NCBI GenBank assembly: GCA_964566055.1
Contig: CAZMHI010000001.1
Location: forward strand, 1-64,000
Reading direction: 5' to 3'
Origin: TMED23 sp964566055
GTDB taxonomy: Bacteria; Pseudomonadota; Alphaproteobacteria; Rhodospirillales; UBA2165
Length of the DNA stretch: 64,000 bases
Part shown: positions 52,163-60,793 of the stretch, in pieces
Layout: every line of letters begins with the position of its first letter
Numbering within the stretch: the stretch's first letter is position 1
Program-made: the position numbers and the translations under genes
The notes under the pieces: generated by a model
Database searches by the model: none
The model's input: the letters and a program-made list of their open reading frames with translations, nothing else
Told to the model about the DNA's origin: nothing

Positions 52163-52444
52163 ATGACCCACCGCATGGTGACCGCAAACCGCTTACATGA
52201 TGGCGCTGTGGTATATTTGGCTGCTGACAAGGATTGGACGCGTAATGTTGAGTCCGGTTTGCTGGCAGAATCTGACGACACCGATAAATTATTGGCCAGG
52301 GCCGACCAAGCCGTTCAAGACCAGATTGTTGTCGCCCCCTACCTGATCGATGTTGAAGTCGTGGCAAACTCAATCCGCCCTGTACGATTTCGTGAACAGA
52401 TTAGAGCCAAAGGTCCATCAATATTCGCGCCGGCTGCTGAATAA
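52163..52444 (+). CDS. DUF2849 family protein
   Basis: 93 residues: VTANRLHDGAVVYLAADKDWTRNVESGLLAESDDTDKLLARADQ and a C-terminal VEVVANSIRPVRFREQIRAKGPS are diagnostic. In alphaproteobacteria this small gene regularly precedes cysI in assimilatory sulfate reduction operons, as here (21 bases before cysI). A role in siroheme or electron supply has been suggested from position only. Confidence 0.88.
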   Translation: MTHRMVTANRLHDGAVVYLAADKDWTRNVESGLLAESDDTDKLLARADQAVQDQIVVAPYLIDVEVVANSIRPVRFREQIRAKGPSIFAPAAE

Positions 52445-52465
52445 AATACCTGAAAGTAGAAAGTA

Positions 52466-54121
52466 ATGTACCAATATGACCAGACCGATCACACCCTGAC
52501 CAAAGAACGCGTTGTCGAATATCGTGATCAGGTTTCCCGCCGTTTGGAAGGCAATATCTCAGAAGACGATTTCCGTCCTTTGCGCCTTAAAAATGGCCTC
52601 TATATGCAGCTCCATGCCTATATGCTGCGCGTAGCTATTCCTTATGGCCTGATGTCGTCTGATCAATTGCGCATGCTGGCTTATATCGGCCGCAAATATG
52701 ACAAGGGTTATGGACACTTCACGACCCGCCAGAACCTTCAATATAATTGGCCAAATCTTGAGGACACACCAGATATTCTCGAGAATCTGGCTTCGGTCGA
52801 GATGAACGCCATTCAGACCAGCGGTAACGTCAATCGCAATGTCACCTCTGATCCCTATGCCGGCGTGGCGCCGGATGAATTGGAAGACCCGCGCCCCTAT
52901 GCCGAAATTATTCGCCAGTTCCTGACCCTGCACCCCGAATTTTCGTGGCTGCCGCGCAAATTCAAAATTGCGGTTACTGGTGCTGAGGAAGATCGCGCCG
53001 CCATAAACGTGCATGATATTGGTGTCAAACTGGTAAAAAACGATAACGGCGAAACTGGCTTTATGGTTTTAGTTGGTGGTGGTTTGGGCCGCTCTCCCTT
53101 TATCGGCAAAGTCGTTCGAGACTTTTTGCCCAAGGACGATTTGATCCGCTATATCCAGGCGATCCTCCGGGTTTATAATATGGAAGGCCGCCGCGACAAT
53201 ATGTTCAAGGCGCGCATTAAAATCCTGGTGCATGAATTAGGCATCGAGAAATTTGCCGCCTTGGTCGAAAAAGAATTTGAAGCCTCGGAAAGTGATATTT
53301 TATTTATCGGCCGCGCCGAAGAAGATCGCATAAAGGCGTTTTTTGCCGCCCCCGACTATGCTGACCTTTCTGATGACGTGCCCGCTGTAAAAGAGACCGC
53401 AGCCAGTGACGCTGTTTTTGCTCAATGGCTGGAACGTAATGTCCTGCCGCACAAACAGCCAGGATATGCATTAGTCAATCTATCATTAAAACCGCTCGGC
53501 GGCGTGCCGGGTGACATCACTTCTGATCAGATGGATGCCGTCGCCGGTTTGGCAGACAAATTCAGTTTTGGCCAAATCCGGTCTACTCACCGGCAGAATT
53601 TAATCCTAGCCGATGTCGCCAAGCAGGATTTACCTGAATTGTGGCGGGAGCTGGTCCAGCTAAATCTGGCAACACCAAATCTGGATCGCATCTCGGACAT
53701 TATTTGCTGCCCCGGTATGGATTACTGCAGCCTGGCGACGGCCCGCTCGATCCCCATAGCCCGCCGCCTCAGCGAACGCTTTGATAAACTGGATACGCTG
53801 ATGGAAATTGGCGAAATTCGATTGAATATCTCCGGCTGCATCAATGCCTGCGGCCACCACCATGTTGGCCATATCGGCATTCTCGGCGTTGAGAAAAATG
53901 GTGAAGAGTTTTACCAGGTAACTTTGGGCGGCTCGTCTTCGGAAGATGCGGATATTGGCCAAATCATTGGTCCGGCCTTTTCATCCGAAGATATTATTGA
54001 TGCTGTTGAGAAAGTTGTGGGCGTTTATATATCGGCCCGCGAGGACAATGAACGCTTCCTCGAAACCTATCGCCGGCTCGGCCAGGACCCGTTTAAGGAG
54101 GCGCTCTATGACGCTCCTTAA
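52466..54121 (+). CDS. cysI: Nitrite/sulfite reductase, siroheme [4Fe-4S] hemoprotein
   Basis: 551 residues with the two-fold ferrite reductase repeat: TTRQNLQYNWPNLEDTPDILENL (about 88-110) and GQIRSTHRQNLILADV (about 370-385) in the first positions; CCPGMDYCSLATARS (about 413-427) and SGCINACGHHHVGHIG (about 453-468) supply the cluster cysteines. It reduces sulfite (or nitrite) with six electrons. Its neighbours DUF2849 and DUF934 point to sulfite. No separate flavoprotein subunit is adjacent, so the electron donor is probably ferredoxin or another protein. Confidence 0.9.
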   Translation: MYQYDQTDHTLTKERVVEYRDQVSRRLEGNISEDDFRPLRLKNGLYMQLHAYMLRVAIPYGLMSSDQLRMLAYIGRKYDKGYGHFTTRQNLQYNWPNLEDTPDILENLASVEMNAIQTSGNVNRNVTSDPYAGVAPDELEDPRPYAEIIRQFLTLHPEFSWLPRKFKIAVTGAEEDRAAINVHDIGVKLVKNDNGETGFMVLVGGGLGRSPFIGKVVRDFLPKDDLIRYIQAILRVYNMEGRRDNMFKARIKILVHELGIEKFAALVEKEFEASESDILFIGRAEEDRIKAFFAAPDYADLSDDVPAVKETAASDAVFAQWLERNVLPHKQPGYALVNLSLKPLGGVPGDITSDQMDAVAGLADKFSFGQIRSTHRQNLILADVAKQDLPELWRELVQLNLATPNLDRISDIICCPGMDYCSLATARSIPIARRLSERFDKLDTLMEIGEIRLNISGCINACGHHHVGHIGILGVEKNGEEFYQVTLGGSSSEDADIGQIIGPAFSSEDIIDAVEKVVGVYISAREDNERFLETYRRLGQDPFKEALYDAP

Positions 54122-54599
54122 AAACAATGAGGTCTCCGAAGACAACTGGCGCAATCTCGACGATGAAGATGCAATTTCGGTTGAAGAGTCGATTATCGTA
54201 TCTCTGAAACGCTGGCAAGAATCGAAGGATGATTTTTCCGGACGCAATGGCCAACTCGGCATTCGTTTGGAAAGCAATCAAAAGCCGGAAGAGATTTCAG
54301 CAGACATTGACCGCTTTGATCTGATTGCGCTCAATTTTCCGGCCTTGCCCGATGGGCGTGCCTTTTCCTATGCCAGAATTCTGCGTGAGAGATATGGTTT
54401 TAAAGGTGAGTTGCGGGCAACCGGTAAAGTGATTCAGGATCAATTATTCTTTATGCATCGCTGCGGCTTTGATGCGTTCGAATTATCGGAGGGTGAAGAT
54501 ATCGAAAAGTCGATTGCCGCTCTGAGTTCTTTCTCGGTCGCTTATCAGCCTGCTGCCGACGAAATCGCACCTGCTTACAAAGCACGGCACCAATCTTAA
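54108..54599 (+). CDS. DUF934 family protein of sulfite assimilation
   Basis: 163 residues: IVSLKRWQESKDDF, FDLIALNFPALPDGRAFSYARILRERYGFKGELRATGKVIQDQLFFMHRCGFDAFEL are the family signatures (about 28-40, 68-124). The ATG at 54108 overlaps the cysI stop by 14 bases and has AAGGAGG 6 bases upstream. The family always accompanies assimilatory sulfite reduction genes; its reaction is not known. The usual cysH does not follow here. Confidence 0.88.
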   Translation: MTLLKNNEVSEDNWRNLDDEDAISVEESIIVSLKRWQESKDDFSGRNGQLGIRLESNQKPEEISADIDRFDLIALNFPALPDGRAFSYARILRERYGFKGELRATGKVIQDQLFFMHRCGFDAFELSEGEDIEKSIAALSSFSVAYQPAADEIAPAYKARHQS

Positions 54600-54621
54600 A
54601 TTTAGATGGATTTTTTGCCGC

Positions 54622-55725
54622 TTAGTTCGTAGCAGCTAAATCGTAGATATTGTACTCCTCTTCCTCATCGTCTGCATGGGCATCGCGGATTTCGATTATC
54701 TGAGGCAGGATTTCGAGAAATTTCGTAGCCAAAACAGGATCAAAATGACTGCCTGATTCTTCCCGGATCAACGCTGCGGCATCTTCCACCGACCAGGCTT
54801 TTTTATACGGCCGTTCCGAAGTCAAGGCGTCAAAGACATCGCAAATTGCCGCAATGCGTCCTTGAATAGGAATATTTTCACCCACCAATCCGTTGGGATA
54901 ACCGGAGCCGTTCCATTTCTCGTGATGAGTTAAGGCAATTGTACGCGCCAATTGCATAATCTCAGCTGAATCACTCGACAGAATTTCAGCGCCAATTTCG
55001 ACATGGGTTTTCATTATTTCCCATTCATCAGCATCTAGTTTTCCCGGTTTCAGGAGCACCCGATCGGGAATACCAATCTTGCCAACGTCATGCATGGGAC
55101 TGGCGAGCAGCAATAATTCTGCAAAATCCTCATTATGTCCCGTCGCCAGGGCCAAAGATTGGCAACCCTTGCTCATGCGCACGACATGCATGCCCGTTTC
55201 GTTGTCGCGATATTCACCGGCGCGTCCTAACTGGCGAATAAATTCAAGTTGCGTATCTTCAAGCTGCTGCGTACGTTCCCGCACCTGAGCTTCAACAATT
55301 TCTTTCTCCCAGCCACGCCGGTTATACATCAACCGCACTTCCAGCATATTTTTGATGCGATGGGTTACCTCAATGCGCTCAAAGGGCTTGGTGACAAAAT
55401 CACGAGCACCACTTTGCAGAGCTTGGATTTTTGTTTCAGCATCTGATTGGGCGGTTAACACCAGGACCGGCAGATAATCATCTTTGTCTGGGGTTTGAAG
55501 CTGTTCCATGACGTCAAAGCCCGACATATGCGGCATTCTAATATCAAGTAATATGATATCAAATTGCCATTTATCATGGAGCTCTTTTACCAAACGTGAA
55601 TCAGTCACACTTTGGATGTTTGTGTAGCCTTCACTTTTGAGGATTGCTTCCAATAACGCGACATTTGCCGGTTTATCATCAACGATAAGGACGCTGGCAT
55701 CTAGTATTTGTTCGTCTAAACTCAT
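54622..55725 (-). CDS. Response regulator with HD-GYP phosphodiesterase domain (RpfG type)
   Basis: 367 residues. The receiver (about 12-130) has VLIVDDKPAN, phospho-Asp in IILLDIRMP (about 61) and K in FVTKPFE. A linker helix leads into the HD-GYP domain: GEYRDNETGMHVVRMS (about 168-183), SPMHDVGKIGIPDRVLLKPGKL (about 206-227; GIPD stands where GYP-type loops lie), HVEIGAEIL, LTHHEKWNGSGYPNGLVGE (the GYP motif itself) and DVFDALTSERPYKKAW. It should cleave cyclic di-GMP. Divergent from the GAF-PP2C protein, with 233 bases between. Confidence 0.9.
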   Translation of the reverse strand: MSLDEQILDASVLIVDDKPANVALLEAILKSEGYTNIQSVTDSRLVKELHDKWQFDIILLDIRMPHMSGFDVMEQLQTPDKDDYLPVLVLTAQSDAETKIQALQSGARDFVTKPFERIEVTHRIKNMLEVRLMYNRRGWEKEIVEAQVRERTQQLEDTQLEFIRQLGRAGEYRDNETGMHVVRMSKGCQSLALATGHNEDFAELLLLASPMHDVGKIGIPDRVLLKPGKLDADEWEIMKTHVEIGAEILSSDSAEIMQLARTIALTHHEKWNGSGYPNGLVGENIPIQGRIAAICDVFDALTSERPYKKAWSVEDAAALIREESGSHFDPVLATKFLEILPQIIEIRDAHADDEEEEYNIYDLAATN

Positions 55726-55958
55726 TAATTATTCAGTTTTATACAGTTAAAAATTTAAAAAAATTCAGACGGAACAAAGATTCCGACTTATTTTAGTCCA
55801 ATATTTTAGGTAATAATTAATAGGTCTGATTCAAGTAATTTTATTGAATTTGTTATGTTTTTTCATAACTAATTTAACTCAAAATTGAAATTCAATCGAT
55901 AGCGCTCAACCCAACAGTAGCAATTGTCGAAAAACCAGAAAACGGGCATAGTGTCGCC

Positions 55959-57659
55959 ATGAACAGATCAGCCGTCACCATCGAAACCGAAAAACCGGAA
56001 GAAAGCGTTATTTCTGAACAACTTAGCTTGCTGGCTGAGCTCGGCAGGGATTTCGCTACCTCACTGGATATTGCTCTAACGCTGGAACGCGCAATTGAAC
56101 GCATAACATCTTATGTTGATGCTGAAGGTGGTGCTCTTTTTCTCCTGCAAAATGAAAATACTCAGCTCCGATGTGAAGCCTGCGTCGGCGCCACGGATAT
56201 CACCGGGATTGAACTTGCAAGCGATCACGGAATTGTGGGCCGCTGCGTCCAAACGAATACCGGGAACATTGTCAAAGATGTTTCTAAAGACGAAAGCTTT
56301 GACGGCTCGGTAGACGATCAGACGGGTTTCACCACGAAATCTATTTTATGCGCACCACTTAGCGTCAATGAAGAGAAAATTGGCGCCATAGAGCTCATCA
56401 ACAAACGCGGTGACAGTGGCTTGTTTGACGAAGCTGACCTCCAGCTCCTCGAAGTTTTATCGAGCTCCGCCGCACTCGCAATTACCAACGCCCGCATGGC
56501 TGCAGATTTGGTGGAACAGGAAAAAATGCGCCGCGAGCTTGAACTGGCGGCAGAAATTCAGCGCAACCTATTGCCCACTGCGCCGGATCCAGCGTCTCCT
56601 ATTTTTGGTGTCAACATACCCGCGCGCACGGTCTCGGGAGATTTTTTCGATTTTTTTGAGCTTGCCGACGGCCGCATTGCCTTTTGTCTCGGCGATGTTT
56701 CCGGCAAAGGCATGAACGCGGCTTTGTTGATGGCCAAAACTGCCAGCCTCTACCGCTGTCTCGGCAAAACTTCGGATCGTCCGGGTCAACTGATGGCCCA
56801 TATCAATGCAGAAATTTGTGAAACGTCGACCCGCGGTATGTTCGTGACGCTGGTTGGCGGTATTTATGACCCAAAAACAAAAATAGTGCGCCTGGCCAAT
56901 GCCGGACACGAACCACCGCTGCATCAATTGGCCGATAATAACTTCCTTGCCATCGAAGCTGAAGCACCACCCGTGGGCATTACGACACTGGCGGTGCCGG
57001 ATGATGGTTATGTTGAGGTGGAAATCTCACTGGCAGATGGCCCGCTTTACATATTCACAGACGGCGTCACCGAAGGGAAACTGGCCGATGGCTCAATGTT
57101 TGAACTCGCAGGCGTCGAAAAATTGCTGATTGAGAATTCAGATCAGCCGCTTCCTTTCCGGCTTAACAGTGTAGTCAATGAGATTAATCGTGGTGATGGC
57201 CCACTGCATGATGATATTACGATCCTTGGGCTCGATGCGGCATCATTTGATGACCTAAGTCTGGAATTTGATTTTATTGCCGAGGCAGGTGAGCTAAAGG
57301 CGACGCGGGACCGCCTCCATCCTTGGCTGCGTAATTCTGGCCTTGAAGAAACAGCCACCAAAGACATTGTCCTTGCCGTTGATGAGGCGTGCCAAAATAT
57401 TATCCGCCATGCCTATGGTGGAAACAGTAAGGAGAAAATCAATCTTAAAATAACCCGACAAGCTGATAAATTGTTGATATATTTGAGAGACTTTGCAGAG
57501 CCAGTGGATGTAGAGACCATCAAGCCGCGCAATTTGGAAGAGATAAAACCGGGTGGATTGGGAACTCATTTTATCAACGAAATAATGGATGAAGTTGAAT
57601 ACCTAACACCGGAAGAAGGACCCGGTAACTTGATGAAAATGACTAAACAGATTGCCTAA
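55959..57659 (+). CDS. GAF - PP2C (SpoIIE) phosphatase - HATPase anti-sigma-kinase fusion (RsbU/RsbW type)
   Basis: 566 residues in three parts: GAF sensor (about 25-180; ALTLERAIERITSYVDAEGGALFLL, SILCAPLSVNEEKIGAIELINK), SpoIIE-type PP2C phosphatase (about 200-415; SGDFFDFFELADGRIAFCLGDVSGKGMNAALLMA, TDGVTEGKLADGSMF, HDDITILGL metal ligands) and a C-terminal HATPase_c_2 module (about 425-566; AVDEACQNIIRHAYGG, N box, and LRDFAEPV..GGLGTHFI). One chain can thus both phosphorylate and dephosphorylate a STAS protein; such a protein is encoded 33 bases downstream. Confidence 0.9.
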   Translation: MNRSAVTIETEKPEESVISEQLSLLAELGRDFATSLDIALTLERAIERITSYVDAEGGALFLLQNENTQLRCEACVGATDITGIELASDHGIVGRCVQTNTGNIVKDVSKDESFDGSVDDQTGFTTKSILCAPLSVNEEKIGAIELINKRGDSGLFDEADLQLLEVLSSSAALAITNARMAADLVEQEKMRRELELAAEIQRNLLPTAPDPASPIFGVNIPARTVSGDFFDFFELADGRIAFCLGDVSGKGMNAALLMAKTASLYRCLGKTSDRPGQLMAHINAEICETSTRGMFVTLVGGIYDPKTKIVRLANAGHEPPLHQLADNNFLAIEAEAPPVGITTLAVPDDGYVEVEISLADGPLYIFTDGVTEGKLADGSMFELAGVEKLLIENSDQPLPFRLNSVVNEINRGDGPLHDDITILGLDAASFDDLSLEFDFIAEAGELKATRDRLHPWLRNSGLEETATKDIVLAVDEACQNIIRHAYGGNSKEKINLKITRQADKLLIYLRDFAEPVDVETIKPRNLEEIKPGGLGTHFINEIMDEVEYLTPEEGPGNLMKMTKQIA

Positions 57660-57692
57660 AGCCAAGGCAAAAGATTTAGGGAGAAAATACAA

Positions 57693-58079
57693 ATGGATCA
57701 TTCGGTGGCAGAACAAGATGGCGCTACCATCGTCACTTTAAAGGGCGATGTTGATCTTGAAAGCTCACCCATCGCGCGGGAAGTGTTGTTGGCGGCGGCA
57801 GCAAAAAAAACCGCTGTCCTGGTCGATCTCGCCGGTGTCGATTATATCGACAGTTCCGGCATTGCCTCCTTGGTCGAGACCCTGCAAGCCACTAAATCCA
57901 ACGGCAGTGGCTTTGGCCTGGTGCAAGTTAGTGAAGCTGCCATGCGGGTTTTGGAACTGGCGCGTTTGGACAANNNNNNNNNNATTATGCTGATTCCGTC
58001 CAGGAACTCAGGAGGACGTTTGGACAAAGTCTTTGCGATTTATTCGACGATTGATGACGGTATTTCAGGCGAGACTTAA
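57693..58079 (+). CDS. STAS-domain anti-sigma factor antagonist (interrupted by assembly gap)
   Basis: As printed, 128 residues with four unknown. VTLKGDVDLESSP (about 15-27) and VDYIDSSGIASLVETL (about 49-64) are the SpoIIAA/RsbV signatures, with the phosphorylatable Ser in DSSG. The 11 bases CGTTTGGACAA stand both before the gap (57963-57973) and after it (58017-58027); removing 57974-58027 (18 codons, in frame) restores a normal 110-residue protein ending LARLDKVFAIYSTIDDGIS. The gap is therefore probably a false join. The gene lies after the RsbU/W-like gene and 3 bases before mlaE, where an MlaB subunit (also STAS) would be expected. Confidence 0.85.
   Translation: MDHSVAEQDGATIVTLKGDVDLESSPIAREVLLAAAAKKTAVLVDLAGVDYIDSSGIASLVETLQATKSNGSGFGLVQVSEAAMRVLELARLDXXXXIMLIPSRNSGGRLDKVFAIYSTIDDGISGET
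57974..57983. other. Assembly gap (10 N), probable false join
   Basis: Ten N inside the STAS gene, followed by 33 bases with no counterpart in the family and then a second copy of the 11 bases that precede the gap. The expected STAS sequence is restored if the gap, the 33 bases and the second copy are dropped. Confidence 0.85.
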
Positions 58080-58082
58080 TTT

Positions 58083-58898
58083 ATGGCATCAGAACCAAAC
58101 GACAATTCTCTCGTCAACTTTACCGAAAAAATCGGCCGTGGCACGATAGGCGCTATCGAGACTTTCGGTCACTGGGGCGTACTGGTTGGTGAAAGCCTCT
58201 ACTGGCTGCTTCGTGGCCCAACCTTAAAGCAACCCGTCCGCGCCAATGCAGTGGTCTTCCAAATGATGGAGATCGGGGTGCGGGCAATTCCAATCGTCGC
58301 CCTGTTATCCGCCACAATCGGCATCATGCTGGCCATTCAGGGCATTCATACCTTACGCACATTTGGCGCAGAATCCCGCGTTGTCGTTGGCATTTCTCTC
58401 TCCGTAGTACGTGAGTTTTCGGCTTTGATTACCGGCATATTGGTTGCCGGCCGATCCGGCTCGGCCTTGGCCGCGCGGCTCAGCACCATGCAGATCAATC
58501 AGGAAATCGACGCCCTCAAAGTCATGGGCATTGATCCGGTACGCTATCTTGTGGTGCCGGCCTTGCTCGCCATGTTGATCATGCTGCCGTCGCTAACGTT
58601 TTTATCCGATTTGGTGGCGCTTTATGCCGCCGGGCTGTAAGTTTCAGTTGAACTCGGCATCAGCCAAGCCGCCTATTGGAATCAGACAATCGAGATTCTA
58701 TCACTCGGCGATCTCTGGCATGGCCTAGGTAAATCCGCCATATTCGCCTTGCTGATCACGCTCATCGGCATCGTCAATGGTGCTTCCGTCACCGGCGGCG
58801 CCGAAGGTGTCGGCAAAGTCACCACGCGCGCTGTCGTCCAGGCAATCTCGGCCATTGTCGTAACCGATATGTTATTTGCTTTTGTGGTGACCCGCTGA
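58083..58898 (+). pseudogene. mlaE: mlaE-like lipid ABC permease with in-frame TAA
   Basis: The frame from 58083 reads 185 codons of an MlaE permease (MEIGVRAIPIVALLSATIGIMLAIQ; VREFSALITGILVAGRSGSALAARLSTMQINQEIDALKVMGIDP; LALYAAGL region) and then meets TAA at 58638-58640. The same frame continues at once with VSVELGISQAAYWNQTIE and NGASVTGGAEGVGKVTTRAVVQAI to a TGA at 58896-58898, which overlaps the mlaF ATG. The total of 271 codons equals a complete MlaE, so a single base change appears to interrupt the gene. A base error next to a poor assembly, a real nonsense mutation, or readthrough are possible. Confidence 0.85.
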
Positions 58899-59749
58899 TG
58901 AATACAGAGTTTTCAGCAGACACGCCCCAGGAAATCCCTTTGGCGATTGAGGTCACCGATCTGGTCACCCATTACGGCACCCGGCAGATTCTCAACGGCA
59001 TCGACTTTGACGTCCGCGAAGGCGAGATTATGGTCATCATGGGCGGCAGTGGCTCGGGCAAATCAACCTTGATGCGCCACCTCTTGTCGCTTGAGCAAGC
59101 GACTTCCGGCGTCAAGAAACTGCTCGGCCAAGACCTCAGCAAACTCGATATCAAAGGCCGCACCGAACTCAGCAAGAAAATCGGTGTGGCTTTTCAAAGC
59201 GGCGCTTTGTTCAGCTCGATGACGGTTGGTGAAAACATTATGTTGCCGCTTGCCGAGCACACCAAATTGGATCAGCAAACCCAGCAAATTATGGCGCGGA
59301 TGAAACTGGAAGTCGTCGATCTTGCCGGCTTTGAAGACCTTATGCCATCAGAGCTTTCGGGCGGCATGATCAAACGGGCTGCCATGGCGCGGGCCATCAT
59401 CATGGATCCAAAAATATTGTTCTGCGATGAGCCAAGCGCCGGCCTGGACCCGGTGGTCGCCTCAGCGCTCGATGATCTGATCCTAAAACTTCGCGACGCC
59501 ATGCGCATGAGTATTGTTGTTGTCACCCATGAGTTGGACAGCGCTTTTAAAATCGCTGATCGTATAACCGTGCTTGATCGCGGCGATATATTAGCCTGCG
59601 GCACGGTTGATGAAATCCGAAATAGCCCAAATGAGCGTATTCAAAATATTCTCAATCGCCGCACCGAAGAAGAAATACTCGACGGCGATGAATATTTAGC
59701 TAGGCTTACTGGCGCTGAATATGAACCGGAAGGCGCACCGCCGCTCTAA
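58898..59749 (+). CDS. mlaF: Mla-type ABC transporter ATP-binding protein
   Basis: 283 residues. Walker A GGSGSGKST (about 49-57), signature LSGGMIKRAAMARAI (about 154-168), Walker B ILFCDEPSAGLDPV (about 173-186), switch H in VTHELDSA. The GxGMxKR form of the signature is typical of MlaF/Ttg2A. It drives phospholipid (or other lipid) movement between the membranes with MlaE, MlaD and a STAS subunit. Start shared with the mlaE stop; mlaD follows after 32 bases. Confidence 0.92.
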   Translation: MNTEFSADTPQEIPLAIEVTDLVTHYGTRQILNGIDFDVREGEIMVIMGGSGSGKSTLMRHLLSLEQATSGVKKLLGQDLSKLDIKGRTELSKKIGVAFQSGALFSSMTVGENIMLPLAEHTKLDQQTQQIMARMKLEVVDLAGFEDLMPSELSGGMIKRAAMARAIIMDPKILFCDEPSAGLDPVVASALDDLILKLRDAMRMSIVVVTHELDSAFKIADRITVLDRGDILACGTVDEIRNSPNERIQNILNRRTEEEILDGDEYLARLTGAEYEPEGAPPL

Positions 59750-59781
59750 CACCCAACGCCTGAAGAAGGATTGAGAAGACT

Positions 59782-60780
59782 GTGAAGAATAACAAAGCAA
59801 ATTATCTGATTGTCGGCACCTTCGTACTGGCGGTGATTATTGGAATTGTAGCGTCAGTTGCCTTGCTTACAGGACGGACCGGCGCCACCGATGACTATTA
59901 TGCCATTTACGACAATGTCACCGGCGTCGAGTTCGGCACTCGCGTGCTCTATGAAGGCTTCCCCATCGGCCAGGTTGAGCAGGTGAAGCCGGTACAGGAA
60001 AACAATCGTCTGCGGTTCCGGATCGATCTGAGCGTTACTGAGAATTGGCAAATTCCAAGCGATACCGTGGCTGAGATCGCCTCATCAGGCTTGCTCGCTG
60101 CAGTCACCATCAATCTTCGAGCCGGTAAAGCCACAACCAATTTAGAGCCGGGCAATCAAATTAATAGTGCTGAATCCGCGAATGTTATGGCGGCCGTTTC
60201 TGATCTCGCTAAAGATATAAGTGCGTTGGCGGAAACAGATATCAAACCGCTTTTGGCGAATTTGAATAAAACCGTCGGCGGCTTCGGCGAATTGCTTGAC
60301 GCCAAAGGTGCTGCCCTGGTTGATGACGTCCGGCTGCTGATCGGCGACCTCACCGAGCAAACTCCGGAAATCATTGATAACATTTCAAAGTTTTCAAAAA
60401 AACTAAATGTAACTGCCGATCAGTTTTCTAAAGTGCTCAACCCGGAGAACGTCGAGGCTTTAGACTCAATCATTGCCAACATGGAGCTGACCACCAGCAA
60501 TCTGGCAAAATTGACCGTCGAATTTTCCAAGACCCAGAAATCTCTGGATGCGCTGATGGGTAATGTCGGTACGTTTATTTCCGATAACCGCCTGGATGTT
60601 GATCGCTCGATTGTCGATTTGCGCCATACCGTGGAAACCATCTCCCGCCATATCAATGCGATCAACCAGAATATGGAGGGTGCCAGCCGGAACATGTATG
60701 AATTTACCCGCCAGATCAGAAAAAACCCCGGCCTGTTGCTGGGTGGTTCGGCACCTGCTGAAAAAGCCAAAAAGAAATAG
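59782..60780 (+). CDS. mlaD: MlaD/MCE-domain protein
   Basis: 332 residues from a GTG start with GAGAAG upstream. One membrane span (YLIVGTFVLAVIIGIVASVALL, about 7-28), then the MCE domain (YYAIYDNVTGVEFGTRVLYEGFPIGQVEQVKPV, about 37-69, to about 120), and a long helical tail (about 140-320) that in this family forms a channel or needle contact. It hangs in the periplasm and binds lipid for the transporter. A lipoprotein gene follows 13 bases downstream. Confidence 0.9.
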   Translation: MKNNKANYLIVGTFVLAVIIGIVASVALLTGRTGATDDYYAIYDNVTGVEFGTRVLYEGFPIGQVEQVKPVQENNRLRFRIDLSVTENWQIPSDTVAEIASSGLLAAVTINLRAGKATTNLEPGNQINSAESANVMAAVSDLAKDISALAETDIKPLLANLNKTVGGFGELLDAKGAALVDDVRLLIGDLTEQTPEIIDNISKFSKKLNVTADQFSKVLNPENVEALDSIIANMELTTSNLAKLTVEFSKTQKSLDALMGNVGTFISDNRLDVDRSIVDLRHTVETISRHINAINQNMEGASRNMYEFTRQIRKNPGLLLGGSAPAEKAKKK

Positions 60781-60793
60781 TTGGGGGAGAAAG

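Noticed and set aside
58638..58640. TAA read as a sense codon through a changed genetic code
   Set aside because: Many other genes in the window end with TAA at the expected place, so a general code change is excluded.
58641..58898. Separate small gene downstream of the mlaE stop
   Set aside because: No start codon with a ribosome site exists and the reading is the continuous second half of MlaE in the same frame.
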